Assembly (NCBI GenBank): GCA_965216905.1
Contig: OZ244213.1
Location: 3,417,301-3,481,300 of the forward strand
From: G965216905 sp965216905
GTDB taxonomy: Bacteria > Actinomycetota > Acidimicrobiia > Spongiisociales > ZC4RG35
Length of the DNA: 64,000 nt
Direction: 5' to 3'
The notes under the pieces were generated by a model, which saw only the letters and a program-made list of their open reading frames with translations, had not been told where the DNA came from and made no database searches. Position numbers and translations under genes: made by a program. Positions 51,390 through 60,699 of the stretch are shown here, piece after piece (position 1 is the first letter of the stretch; the number at the start of each line of letters is the position of its first letter).

Positions 51390-52228
51390 CGTTCGACCTC
51401 CAGCGGCTGACAGACGGGACAGAAGTGCGAGGAACGTTGTGCGACGACCGTTCGACCGATCGGGCCGCCACAACGGCCACATGGCTCGCCCTCACGCCCG
51501 TATACGGCCAGCTCCGCTATCGAGCCCCCGGCTCTGCCATCGGGAAGCAGGTAGGCGAGATCGCTCAGGCTGGTTCCCCCGGCGGCGATGCCGGCCGCCA
51601 ACACCGGGCCGATGGCCTCGGCGATGGCTGCCACCTCGTCGCCGCTCAACCCTCCCGAAGGTCTTCGGGGGTGCACGCCCGCCCGAGCCAGCACCTCGTC
51701 GGCATAGATGTTGCCCAGCCCCGCGATGATCCGCTGATCCAAGAGCGCGGCTTTGATGGGCACGATCCGCCCCTGCAGGCGTCGAGCGAGAGTCGGGCCA
51801 TCGATCGGTTCGGTCAGCGCGTCCGGACCCAGCCGCATCAACGTCGAGGCCCGGAACTCCTCCTCGGTCCAGACCGCGACGAAGCCGAACGTGCGCGGGT
51901 CGACGAAGTGGACCTGGTGGTCGCCCAAATCGAGTACCACGTTGGTGTGCGGCGCCTCGTCGTCACCCGGTTTCACCACCCGGACTCTCCCCGACATTCC
52001 GAGATGAAGAACCAGCCGAAGATCGCCGTCCACGTCCCCGATGAGGAACTTCCCGTGTCGGTCGAGCCCGGTGACCCGCCGCCCTTCGAGCCGGGCCGGA
52101 ACGTCGGCCGGTCGCACGTTCCGGCGCACCATTCGCTCTCTGCGGACGTCGACGTGGCGAATGGACCGACCGACGAGGACCGGAGCGAGATGCGTTCGCA
52201 CCGTCTCGACCTCGGGTAGCTCCGGCAT
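51386..52228 (-). CDS. mutM: Formamidopyrimidine-DNA glycosylase
   Basis: Base-excision glycosylase and lyase for oxidised purines such as 8-oxoguanine. About 280 residues, beginning MPELPEVETVR (catalytic Pro2 and Glu3 fix the start), with the catalytic Lys in RHGKFLIG, HLGMSGRVRV, the helix-two-turn-helix region GLGNIYADEVLARAGVHP, and the C-terminal zinc finger CGRCGG...CPVC. A GGAGG lies only one base before the ATG, an unusually short spacing. RNase III (rnc), often upstream of mutM, is absent here. Confidence 0.95.
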   Translation of the reverse strand: MPELPEVETVRTHLAPVLVGRSIRHVDVRRERMVRRNVRPADVPARLEGRRVTGLDRHGKFLIGDVDGDLRLVLHLGMSGRVRVVKPGDDEAPHTNVVLDLGDHQVHFVDPRTFGFVAVWTEEEFRASTLMRLGPDALTEPIDGPTLARRLQGRIVPIKAALLDQRIIAGLGNIYADEVLARAGVHPRRPSGGLSGDEVAAIAEAIGPVLAAGIAAGGTSLSDLAYLLPDGRAGGSIAELAVYGREGEPCGRCGGPIGRTVVAQRSSHFCPVCQPLEVER

Positions 52229-52357
52229 TCCTCCAGCATGCCCTGTGCTTCGTTCTGGCGGAAATCGGTTGCCGGCGGCTCCTCCCGTCCGCCGGAACCT
52301 CCCGTCCCGCCACAGTCGGATGCACCGACGACCAACTCCATTACCCTGATGCGGCTC

Positions 52358-53287
52358 ATGCAGCAGACCCCCCGACTCCGACCGCTCGAATTCGGCGAGA
52401 TCATCGACGGCGCATTCCGGCTGTATGTCGGGAACTTCAAGAAGCTGACGTTGATCGCAGCCATCATCATGCTGCCGCTCGGTCTCGTCACGTTGGTGGC
52501 CATCAACTCGATGGGCTTCGGTGAACTGGCCAGCCAGCCCACTTCGGCGGAGATCACCGACCAGGAGGCGCTCGCCTTGCTGGGACGAGTCGCCGTGGGA
52601 GGGTTGAGCACGATCATTCTCACGATGCTCGGGACTGCACTGATCCAGGCCGCCTCGATCCGGGTGTACGCCGACGCCTACCAGGGTGTCGACAACACGT
52701 GGCAGACATCCCTCCTCGCCGGCGTGCGACGGCTCGCTGCGGTCGTCGCCGCCACGGTGCTGATCCTGCTCGGGTCGACCGTCGGGCTGTTGTTCTGCAT
52801 CGCCCCCGGCGTGTGGCTGTGGACGTCGTGGTACACCACCGTCCCGGCCATGATCACCGAAGGCAAGGGCGTCTTCGATTCGATGTCCCGAAGTTGGAAT
52901 CTGGTCAAACCGCGCTTCTGGCAGACGCTGGGCATCCTGGTGGTCTCCTTCCTCCTCATTGCGGTCATCCAACAGGTGATCGGCCTGGTGTTGACGCTCG
53001 TCTTCACTCCGATGCTGGCGGGGAGCATCGACGACCCGACCCGGGTCGCCGACGCCTTCGACCAGTTCGTCGGCTTCTCGACGATGCTGTCCACTCTGGT
53101 GGAGATCTTCACGCTGCCGTTTGCGGCTGCCGTCGCCACCGTCGTGTACTTCGATCTCCGGGTGCGGGCGGAAGGGTTCGACATCGAACAGCTGATCCGC
53201 GAGATGGGCTCGTCCGACACCGCCGGCCCGCCGCTGCCTCCGACCTCACCGGATGATCCGTTCGGGCTCGACCAGCCCGAACGGTGA
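52358..53287 (+). CDS. Multi-pass membrane protein (GPDPase-membrane-domain-like)
   Basis: About 309 residues with six or so hydrophobic helices. It opens LRPLEFGEIIDGAFRLYVGNFKKL, read in part as PLEFGEIIDGAFRLY, which matches a widespread family of actinobacterial membrane proteins related to the membrane domain of glycerophosphodiester phosphodiesterases. No catalytic domain. A Pro-rich cytoplasmic C-terminus. ATG 52358, with another at 52349. It is the first gene of a plus-strand operon with DUF4129, DUF4350, MoxR and DUF58, overlapping the next gene by 4 nt. Confidence 0.75.
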   Translation: MQQTPRLRPLEFGEIIDGAFRLYVGNFKKLTLIAAIIMLPLGLVTLVAINSMGFGELASQPTSAEITDQEALALLGRVAVGGLSTIILTMLGTALIQAASIRVYADAYQGVDNTWQTSLLAGVRRLAAVVAATVLILLGSTVGLLFCIAPGVWLWTSWYTTVPAMITEGKGVFDSMSRSWNLVKPRFWQTLGILVVSFLLIAVIQQVIGLVLTLVFTPMLAGSIDDPTRVADAFDQFVGFSTMLSTLVEIFTLPFAAAVATVVYFDLRVRAEGFDIEQLIREMGSSDTAGPPLPPTSPDDPFGLDQPER

Positions 53288-54063
53288 AGGATCGGACCGC
53301 CGGCGTCGTGCGCCGCCGGATCGTCGCGGTCGTGGTCGGGGTGTGCGTTTCCCCCATCGGTGGGCTGACACTCGGATCGGCGGCGGCGCTCGCACCGGCG
53401 CCCGCCCCCGGCGCCCGGGCGGCGGTCCAGCAGCTCGAGCGCCTGGAGCCGGTCGACCCCCAAGCCGTCGACCGAGCGCTCGACGACATCCTGAGCCGTC
53501 CGGCGTTCGGCTCCATCCGCCCGGAGACCTTCTGGGAACGCGTCCAGCGCCGCGTCGGCGACTGGATCGGACGGATACTGGCACGGCTGTTGGAGGTCGG
53601 TCTGCGCGGCGGACCATGGAGCGTCGTCGTCACCGCTGCGCTGGTGGGGCTGTTCGTGGGGGCGGGCGTCGTGTTCAGCCGACGCCGGGCGGCTGCCCAG
53701 GCCGAGCAACGGGCCGTCCACCGGCTGTTCGAGGAGACCGGTACGGACCCGGAGGTGCTGCTCCGGCGCGCCGACCAGGCGGCCGCCTCACAGTCGTACA
53801 GCGAATCGGTTCGGTTCCGTTTCCTGGCAGGTCTGATCCTGCTCGCACAATCGGGCCGGATCGACCTGCAGCCGGCCACCACGGTGGAGATGGCCGCCGC
53901 CCAGCTCGACGATCCCGTCTTCGACGAGCTGACCCAGACTTTCGAAGTCGTCTTCTACGGCGACCAGGCCGCCACCGACGCCGACGAGCGGTCATCCCGC
54001 GACGGCTGGGGCCGACTGCTGGGTCGGCGCGTCTCCTCGGCGGGAGCGTCCGACCGTGGCTGA
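53284..54063 (+). CDS. DUF4129 domain membrane protein
   Basis: 259 residues: an N-terminal signal or anchor (about 12-35), an exported region, a membrane helix near 117-137, and a C-terminal cytoplasmic DUF4129 domain (VHRLFEETGTDPEVLLRRA ... ESVRFRFLAGLILLAQSGRI). In many bacteria DUF4129 is fused to transglutaminase (TgpA-type) and encoded beside MoxR and DUF58; here it stands alone. GTG start overlaps the previous stop; 8-nt overlap with the DUF4350 gene. Confidence 0.82.
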   Translation: MKDRTAGVVRRRIVAVVVGVCVSPIGGLTLGSAAALAPAPAPGARAAVQQLERLEPVDPQAVDRALDDILSRPAFGSIRPETFWERVQRRVGDWIGRILARLLEVGLRGGPWSVVVTAALVGLFVGAGVVFSRRRAAAQAEQRAVHRLFEETGTDPEVLLRRADQAAASQSYSESVRFRFLAGLILLAQSGRIDLQPATTVEMAAAQLDDPVFDELTQTFEVVFYGDQAATDADERSSRDGWGRLLGRRVSSAGASDRG

Positions 54064-55231
54064 GCTGCTGAGCCCCCAGGGCCGTCTGATCGGCAGACGG
54101 ATCACCACCGTCGTGCTCTTCGTCGTCGTCGGTTGGATTGCGCTGTTCCTCGCCAACGTCTTCGACGACGCCACCGTGGTTCCGGGCAGCGCCGGCGACT
54201 CTCGGGTCACCACGGCGCGAGGCGCGGCCGCCCTCTTCGCCCTGCTGGACGAGCGTGGCCTCGAGGTCACCAGGAGCGGCGGACCGCTCGACCCCCCTCG
54301 CCTTTCGTCGGTGGTGGTGCTGGAGCCCGGCTACTTCTCCGATGCGATCCAGGTTCGGGTGGCGGACCTCGTCCGGCACCTGGACCGTGGAGGTCTGGTG
54401 GTCCTGGGAGGCAATTTCGAGGATGAGATCATCGAGGCGATCGCCGAGGTGCCGCTCTCGTCCGTCTCGACCGGCGGTGACCGCTTCGCCATGACCCGGC
54501 CGGTGGCCGGGATCAGCGGCGACGTCGTGACGGAAGGTGGACGCGGCTTCTCCCGTGCCGATCTGGACGACTCGTGGGACGTGCTCGCCGGCGACGCAGA
54601 CGTGGCCCAGGTCGTGGCCACGGAGTCGGGCGGCGGCGTGTTGGCGGTGTTTGCCGACGTCGGGCCGTTCACCAATACGCTCATCGATGAGGGGGTGAAC
54701 GGCCCCCTCATCGCCGGGCTCCTCGGTCGTTACGACGCGGTGGTGTTCGATGACTTCATCCATGGCTATCGCGAGCAGATCGACGGAGAATCCGGGAGCT
54801 GGTTCGCGGCCGCACCGCCGGCCGTCCGGTCGACGCTCCTGCTGCTCGGCCTGGTCGGCATCGCCGGTCTGGTGACCTACGGTCGCCGTTTGGGACCTCC
54901 GTCGGATTCGGTGCGACGGCTGCCGCCGGCCCGGTCAGCTCACGTGCGAGCAGTCGGATCCGCACTCGGGCGGGCCGGCTCACCCACCCAGGCGGTCGAG
55001 ACCACCCGGCGGGCCGCCCTGCGTCGTCTCCACCGGCTCATCGGCCCCGGCACGACGCCCAACGACGAACAGCTCGAGACCGCCGCCATCGCCGCCGGGT
55101 TGGACCCTGCGCAGCGTCGGGCCATCCTCAACGGTGCAAGCAACGCCGAGGACATACTCGCCATCGATGCCGCCTTGGCATCGTTGCTGGCGGAGCCGGC
55201 ACGAGACCGGCCGACCAAGATCGAATCGTGA
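54056..55231 (+). CDS. DUF4350 domain membrane protein
   Basis: 391 residues. A first helix (TTVVLFVVVGWIALFLANVF, ~18-37) and a second near 260-280 bracket an extracytoplasmic DUF4350 domain (ARGAAALFALLDERGLEVT, GGLVVLGGNFEDEI, LADVGPFTN-like FADVGPFTNTLI) that resembles the GATase-like fold of gliding-motility and transport accessory proteins. A cytoplasmic ~110-residue helical tail follows. The gene fits the DUF4129-DUF4350-MoxR-DUF58 order known from actinobacteria. Function unproven. Confidence 0.83.
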   Translation: MAELLSPQGRLIGRRITTVVLFVVVGWIALFLANVFDDATVVPGSAGDSRVTTARGAAALFALLDERGLEVTRSGGPLDPPRLSSVVVLEPGYFSDAIQVRVADLVRHLDRGGLVVLGGNFEDEIIEAIAEVPLSSVSTGGDRFAMTRPVAGISGDVVTEGGRGFSRADLDDSWDVLAGDADVAQVVATESGGGVLAVFADVGPFTNTLIDEGVNGPLIAGLLGRYDAVVFDDFIHGYREQIDGESGSWFAAAPPAVRSTLLLLGLVGIAGLVTYGRRLGPPSDSVRRLPPARSAHVRAVGSALGRAGSPTQAVETTRRAALRRLHRLIGPGTTPNDEQLETAAIAAGLDPAQRRAILNGASNAEDILAIDAALASLLAEPARDRPTKIES

Positions 55232-55244
55232 TCGGAGGAGGACC

Positions 55245-56174
55245 ATGAAGGAGCTGCGAGACGACGTGCACGGGGCGGTGCGCTCGGTGTTCCTCGGCCA
55301 CACCGGTGCGGTCGACGCGCTCATCGCCGCGCTGCTGGTCGGCGGCCACGTTCTGCTGGAAGGGGTGCCCGGCACCGCGAAGACGCTGCTGGCCCGGGCC
55401 TTCTCGGCCGCCACCGGTCTCCGGTTCGGACGAGCGCAGTTCACGCCGGACATGCTGCCCAGCGATGTGACCGGAACGATGGTGCTCCGCGGGAACGACC
55501 TGTCGTTCCGTCCCGGTCCGGTGTTCACCAACATCCTCCTCGCCGACGAGATCAACCGGACCGCTCCCAAGACGCAGGCCGCCCTCCTCGAAGCGATGGG
55601 CGAAGGCCAGGTGACCGTGGACGGGGTCAGCCACCGGCTGCCGGAGCCTTTCATGGTGGTGGCCACCCAGAACCCCATCGAGTACGAGGGCACCTATCCG
55701 CTGCCGGAGGCCCAGCTCGACCGGTTCCTGATGAAGGTCGAGGTCGGGTATCCGAGCGCCGAGGAGGAGCTGGCGCTGCTCGCCCTGGAGCGCAGCGGGC
55801 TGCAACCCGCCGGCCTGGACACCATCCAACCGGTGACCGACGCGGCGGACCTGCTGGACGGACGACGGGCGGTCGATGCGGTCACCGTGACCGACGAGGT
55901 GCTCCGCTACGTCTCGGAGATCGTTCGCGCCACCCGCCAGCAGGCATCCGTCGAGCTCGGTGCCAGCCCGAGGGCCGCCGTCCACCTGCTGGCGGCATCC
56001 AAGGCGATCGCCGGGCTGGCGGGAAGAGATTTCGTCACACCGGACGACGTGATGCGGGTCGCCCATCCCGCCCTTCGGCATCGCATCATCGTCCGGCCCG
56101 AGGCGGCGCTCGACCGCTACCGCCCGGACGACGCGGTGACGGCTGCGCTCGAGGCGGTGGAAGTCCCCAAGTGA
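55245..56174 (+). CDS. MoxR family AAA+ ATPase
   Basis: 309 residues with Walker A GVPGTAKT (40-47), Walker B NILLADEINRT (about 96-106), sensor motif VVATQNPIEYEGTYPLPEAQ, and the C-terminal lid. MoxR ATPases act as chaperones, often activating vWA-domain proteins. An ideal GGAGGAGG ribosome site lies 3 nt before the ATG at 55245. The DUF58 gene overlaps by 4 nt. A likely client is the DUF58 protein or the vWA protein at 60696-62756. Confidence 0.92.
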   Translation: MKELRDDVHGAVRSVFLGHTGAVDALIAALLVGGHVLLEGVPGTAKTLLARAFSAATGLRFGRAQFTPDMLPSDVTGTMVLRGNDLSFRPGPVFTNILLADEINRTAPKTQAALLEAMGEGQVTVDGVSHRLPEPFMVVATQNPIEYEGTYPLPEAQLDRFLMKVEVGYPSAEEELALLALERSGLQPAGLDTIQPVTDAADLLDGRRAVDAVTVTDEVLRYVSEIVRATRQQASVELGASPRAAVHLLAASKAIAGLAGRDFVTPDDVMRVAHPALRHRIIVRPEAALDRYRPDDAVTAALEAVEVPK

Positions 56175-57415
56175 GCTTCACGCCGCGGTCCATCGCCATC
56201 TTGGCCGCTGCCGCGCTCTCGGCGCTGGTGATCCCCTGGCAGCTGGCGGCGGTGGCGATGGTCGCCGTCGCGGCGGTGGCGGTCGGCGATGCGATGGTCG
56301 TGCGGCGGGCTCCGGAGCTGCAGCGCACGCTCCCGGCACTGCTGAGCCGGGGGGTTCCCACCCCGCTGTCGATCGTCCGATCGAACGGGCCGGGAGATCT
56401 CCGGCTGCGACAGCCCTCTCCGCCCGACCTCCGGGTGGAACCCGACGTCGGTGAGGAGCGTCTCGAGGCGACGATCACCGCAAACCGGCGAGGGTCGCAC
56501 TCGATGCCTCCCACCGCCGTCCGGCTATCGGGACCGCTGGGTTTGGGCGCCTGGTATCACCGCACCGGCACCGAGCACACCGTGACGGTCTTCCCCGACA
56601 TGCACGCCGCCCGCCGGCTGGTCCTGGCCGTCCGCACCGGGAGCTTTCGAGACGAAGGGCGTCGGAGCCGGGGGCCGCTGGGACTCGGCACCGATTTCGA
56701 GTCGATCCGGGAGTATCACCCCGACGACGACATCCGCCAGCTCAACGTCCGGGCGACCGCCCGGACCGGCATCCCGATGACGAACCAGTACCGGGTGGAA
56801 CAGGATCGGGACGTGATCATCGTCATCGACTGTGGCCGGATGATGCGGGCGCCGATCGGTGATCGCACACGGCTCGACGCGGCCGTCGACGTGGCCGCCG
56901 CCGTCGCCGCCGTCGCCGACGAGGTGGGAGATCGCGTCGGGGTGGTGGCGTTTCGCGATCGGGTGCTGCGCCAGGTCCGGCCCTCTCGGGACAACGGCCG
57001 AACGGTGGCATGGGCGGTGCACGACCTCGAACCGGAGCCGGTCGATTCGGATTACGCCGTCGCCGTCCAGGCGCTCGGAAAGGCCAAACGTGCCTTCGTG
57101 CTCGTCCTCACCGATCTCATGGACGAGTCGGTCGCCGGCTCGCTCGCCGAACTGGCAACCGCGGTGGGACGCAAACACGCCCTCGCCATCGCCGGCGCCC
57201 GAGACGACACCGTCTGGTCGCTGCTCACGACGCCCGCCGGGGACGTCCAGGAGGCGCTCGAGACCGCGGTGGCCGCCGACCTCTACACCGAGACCCAACG
57301 CGCCGCCGCGCTGCTCGCCGGACGAGGCGCCACCGTCATCGACGCCCCCGTCGAGACCCTCTCCCATCGATGCGTGGCCACCTACCTCGCCGCCAAACGC
57401 CGCGCCCGGATCTGA
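56171..57415 (+). CDS. DUF58 domain protein (vWA-like)
   Basis: 414 residues. Two hydrophobic helices at the N-terminus (about 7-40), an exported beta-rich segment, the DUF58 signature GTDFESIREYHPDDDIRQLNVRATAR, read in two parts as DFESIREYHPDDDIRQLN and VRATAR, then a vWA-like domain with a degenerate MIDAS (VIIVIDCGRMM, where DxSxS has become DCGRM). Partner of MoxR in envelope-associated systems in many bacteria. It ends 67 nt before the convergent operon. Confidence 0.88.
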   Translation: MSFTPRSIAILAAAALSALVIPWQLAAVAMVAVAAVAVGDAMVVRRAPELQRTLPALLSRGVPTPLSIVRSNGPGDLRLRQPSPPDLRVEPDVGEERLEATITANRRGSHSMPPTAVRLSGPLGLGAWYHRTGTEHTVTVFPDMHAARRLVLAVRTGSFRDEGRRSRGPLGLGTDFESIREYHPDDDIRQLNVRATARTGIPMTNQYRVEQDRDVIIVIDCGRMMRAPIGDRTRLDAAVDVAAAVAAVADEVGDRVGVVAFRDRVLRQVRPSRDNGRTVAWAVHDLEPEPVDSDYAVAVQALGKAKRAFVLVLTDLMDESVAGSLAELATAVGRKHALAIAGARDDTVWSLLTTPAGDVQEALETAVAADLYTETQRAAALLAGRGATVIDAPVETLSHRCVATYLAAKRRARI

Positions 57416-57436
57416 GTAGGCGGGCGATATGCCGTC

Positions 57437-57450
57437 GGGCGCATTCGCCC
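57437..57450. terminator. Hairpin between convergent operons
   Basis: GGGCG-CATT-CGCCC in the 66-nt gap between the DUF58 gene and the convergent lipoprotein gene. An alternative longer pairing is GGGCGA (57422-57427) with TCGCCC (57445-57450). No T-run. Confidence 0.35.
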
Positions 57451-57481
57451 TAGCCGCAACGCACTGCCCGACCGAAAGCCT

Positions 57482-59866
57482 TCAGAGCTGATCTACCACC
57501 AGCAGGATGATCTTCCAGAACTGATCGCCGATCTTGGTGCTGACCCCGGCGAGGGCGCCATTCAGCTCCAGCTCTCGCAAGTAGTCGTCGAGAATCCGGC
57601 GCATCTGGGCCGGGTCGTCGGCAACCGCACTCATCCGTTTCAAGACGTCATCATCGAGATACCCGGCCCGGATCAGTTCCCGGATGGCCGAGTTGGCGTC
57701 ATCGGGGTCGGCGGCCTTCCAGAAGCGGGCCTGGAAGCGCAGCTTGAACAGCTTGCCGACCAGCGCCCCCAAAGCCTTCCCCATTCCCAACTCGGCGATG
57801 CACCACGCGATCCCCGCCACATTCCCGACGGTGGCGGCCGCCGTCAGACACGCAAGCAGGAGCGCGCCGTCTGTCACATATCCGAGGACACGCAACGTCG
57901 TGGCATAGCCGGTCGTGGCGAACGGGAGCACGACCGTGGCTGCGGCGTGCCCCCCGGCGTCGGTCCGTGCGATCGTCGACCCCGCCTGCTGATTCGTCGC
58001 CCACCACGACAGCTGTCCGGTATCGGGGTGCCGGAAGACCTCCAACGTGGAGCCGTTGGCCAGATCCTGACTCATGGCGGACGTCTCGAATGCTGTCGGC
58101 TCCAGCTCGAGAAGATCGTCATGCCCACCGGCGACGCCGACTGGCGTCGAGGCTTCGATCAACGCCACAGCCGAGGTGGTCGTGGACCCCGGGGCAGACC
58201 CGGCGATCGTCATCGCCGAGAGGCATGCCTCCAGGTACGCGTCGTTGACGCCTGGCTGGACCACTGAGCCACCCGACCGCGACCGTCGGGGGTTCGTGAC
58301 GATGTCGATCGTGTTCTTCAGGGCTCCATCGCGCTCCATCCACTCTCGAAACAGAACGATTGCCGCCTGGTGGCGGTACGAGTCGGAGCCGGCCAGACGG
58401 TCACTGAAGACGAAGAAGGCGTCGAGATCCGAGGGCCGCTCGCCGGCGGCTTCGAGGCCGGCCACGATCTGATCCCCGGGATCGACCGGCTCCTCGTCCT
58501 GTGCCGGTCCGGCGATGCCTCCGAACAGGGAATCACCCAAGGCCGATGGCGGGTCGACCACGGTCGTCAACCAGCGGTATCCCGCAGCGATGTCAGCGGC
58601 GACCCGTTCGGCAGACGGCCGACCACCCATGACCGCGATACGGGTACTGCCGACCAATCGAGCGACGGCTACGGAATCATCGACGCCGTCGCGGGTCGCC
58701 CGATACAGGAAGCGTTCGTGGGCGAGCCGGGTACCGTCAGGGCGGAACTCGGTGATCTCGAGGCGCTGCCACAGCAGCGAGGCGTCCCCGCCCGAGGTGC
58801 CCAGTTCGAACTCGGTGCCTTCAATCAGGTCGTCGTCGACCAGCAGGACGGGCCGGAACACGCGGCTCTCATCGAGGAGGTCTTCCAGCGACCCGAAGTC
58901 GGGCCGATCCGTGTCGGGCTCGTCGACCTCGTGCCGATTTGCCAATGTGAGGGTTGTTCCGAACAGATCGTCGACGGCGAACTGTTGCTCCAAGAGGACT
59001 TGCTCGCCTGCGACCGTGCCGTTGATCACCGTGAGGGTCACATGGTGGCGCAGCCCTTCCAAATGATCGGCCTCGACCACCCGGGTCGATCCCGACGGAA
59101 CGACCTCGATGGTGTGGTGAGCCGCCCAGTCGCTCCCTTCACGGGTTTCCACGAAGAAGTATTCGTTGCGGGCCGCATCCTCAGACCTGCCATCGAGCGA
59201 CGCCTGGTCCAGTCCGGTGGCACCGAACGAGGCCACGTCGGCCAGAAACGAACCGATCGGGTCGTCCCAAGTCGTCCCGGCGAAGCGGGCGGCGACCTCG
59301 ACCAGACCATTGGATGCCATCGGTCGCGCGTCGATGGACGGGCCGGGACCGGAGGTGTTCGGACCGGCTGAAACAACCGAGAGCCGGGTCTCCTGCCCCA
59401 ATTCGGAGAGGAGAGCGTCGAGGAGCACGGCCCGGTCGAGATGATTGCCCGCTTGCGATTCCAATGCTCCGGCGGCACCGCGCAGGAGTCCGTCGTATGT
59501 TTCGTAGCCGATTTCGGAAGACACGAAGCGAATCGCCGCTTCTGGAGTCCCGAGATTCGTGGCCCGGGCGGCGACATCGAACACACTTCGATCGAGGACG
59601 TCGTCGAACGCGTCAAGTTGGGATTCGAAGTCCGAGACACCGGCTGCGTCGGGATCGAGGACGTCGAGATCGAGGTCGAGCTGATCGTTCAGGTCGGCAG
59701 GTGATGCCAAACCGAGATCGCACACCTCAGGGACGATCGGTGTCTCAGCGCCGTCGGTCGTCGCTTCGATACTGCAGGCCGCCAGGACCATCGACCAGGC
59801 GACGACCAGAGCCGTACGGGTTCGGAGCGGTGTGGATGTCCACGACGTCCGATTCCGCCGATTCAT
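57482..59866 (-). CDS. Large lipoprotein with transglutaminase-like domain
   Basis: 794 residues. The lipobox LAAC puts the modified Cys at 31. Residues ~95-170 resemble a transglutaminase-like core (TPEAAIRFVSSEIGYETYDG, then a segment ending HLDRAVLLDALLSELG), but the position of the catalytic Cys is Asn (AGNHLD), so it may be inactive. The middle (~230-560) is beta-rich and unrecognised. A hydrophobic stretch near 650-690 and a helical end follow. Last gene of a three-gene minus-strand operon with the vWA protein; ATG overlaps the preceding stop by 4 nt. Confidence 0.7.
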   Translation of the reverse strand: MNRRNRTSWTSTPLRTRTALVVAWSMVLAACSIEATTDGAETPIVPEVCDLGLASPADLNDQLDLDLDVLDPDAAGVSDFESQLDAFDDVLDRSVFDVAARATNLGTPEAAIRFVSSEIGYETYDGLLRGAAGALESQAGNHLDRAVLLDALLSELGQETRLSVVSAGPNTSGPGPSIDARPMASNGLVEVAARFAGTTWDDPIGSFLADVASFGATGLDQASLDGRSEDAARNEYFFVETREGSDWAAHHTIEVVPSGSTRVVEADHLEGLRHHVTLTVINGTVAGEQVLLEQQFAVDDLFGTTLTLANRHEVDEPDTDRPDFGSLEDLLDESRVFRPVLLVDDDLIEGTEFELGTSGGDASLLWQRLEITEFRPDGTRLAHERFLYRATRDGVDDSVAVARLVGSTRIAVMGGRPSAERVAADIAAGYRWLTTVVDPPSALGDSLFGGIAGPAQDEEPVDPGDQIVAGLEAAGERPSDLDAFFVFSDRLAGSDSYRHQAAIVLFREWMERDGALKNTIDIVTNPRRSRSGGSVVQPGVNDAYLEACLSAMTIAGSAPGSTTTSAVALIEASTPVGVAGGHDDLLELEPTAFETSAMSQDLANGSTLEVFRHPDTGQLSWWATNQQAGSTIARTDAGGHAAATVVLPFATTGYATTLRVLGYVTDGALLLACLTAAATVGNVAGIAWCIAELGMGKALGALVGKLFKLRFQARFWKAADPDDANSAIRELIRAGYLDDDVLKRMSAVADDPAQMRRILDDYLRELELNGALAGVSTKIGDQFWKIILLVVDQL

Positions 59867-60699
59867 CCTCGAGATTCGCCTCGTGACCGGGAGAGCAGAA
59901 AGGCGCCGACACCGGCCGCCAAGATGCCGACGACGAGGAGAAGGGGTGCCAACGGACCTCCACCGCCGGCGTCGTTGGAAACTGGCTCAGCCGCCTCCAT
60001 CGCGGCGATCTCGGTCTCGAGCCCGGTGACACGGCTCTGGGCGGCGGCCAGTTCATTCTCGAGCGCGGCGATCTCGTTCTGCAGATCGACGACCTCCGTC
60101 TGGGGCCCCGGCCCGGGCTCCGAAACGGTCGACTCGTCGGTCTCGGATGAGTTGCCGGAGATGATGGCTTGGAGTTCGGAAATCTCGGTTTCGAGCTCCG
60201 ACGCCTCCACCGCCATGGCGCAGCCGTCGTCGACGCTGCAGGGGCCAGAGTCGAACGTCTCGGCTCCAGACACCGTGAATCGGAACGGAACCTCTTCGAG
60301 CGCACCCGAATCGGATTGCACGGTGAACTTCAGGAACCACAGCCATGTCTCGCCGTCGTTCGAGCCTCCGTAGTAGAACTGAGCCGCTTCGATCTCGTCG
60401 CCGCTGGTCACGGTGCCGAGCGTCGGCCCAATCCACTCGACATGGATAGACACGTCGTCGCGACCGGAAAGGAGACTCTCGGCGAAGACGTCGAACTCCT
60501 TCTCGTCGTCGTTGATCAAGTGGACCCCGTACCAGAGCGTCTCGCCAACGAGGATCGTGTCGGTGTACGCACCGTCGCTGAGAATGGGAGCCGTTCGGAA
60601 GTCCCGTGCACCTTCGACGACCTCATCTTGTTGAGCGAGGGCTGCGAGCGGCACGGCCAGCATCGCCAGTGAGAGGAGAGCAGTCGTGAGCCATCTCAT
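59863..60699 (-). CDS. Exported coiled-coil protein with C-terminal membrane anchor
   Basis: 278 residues: signal peptide (ALLSLAMLAVPLAALAQ), a beta-rich domain (~25-150, with TLWYGVHLINDDEKEF), a coiled coil with heptads (DLQNEIAALENELAAAQSRV), a transmembrane helix (PLAPLLLVVGILAAGVGAFLL) and a short basic tail. The layout parallels the C-terminal half of the vWA protein upstream, which also has a coiled coil and membrane helix, so the two could pair. ATG 60699 overlaps the vWA gene stop. No family recognised. Confidence 0.72.
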   Translation of the reverse strand: MRWLTTALLSLAMLAVPLAALAQQDEVVEGARDFRTAPILSDGAYTDTILVGETLWYGVHLINDDEKEFDVFAESLLSGRDDVSIHVEWIGPTLGTVTSGDEIEAAQFYYGGSNDGETWLWFLKFTVQSDSGALEEVPFRFTVSGAETFDSGPCSVDDGCAMAVEASELETEISELQAIISGNSSETDESTVSEPGPGPQTEVVDLQNEIAALENELAAAQSRVTGLETEIAAMEAAEPVSNDAGGGGPLAPLLLVVGILAAGVGAFLLSRSRGESRG

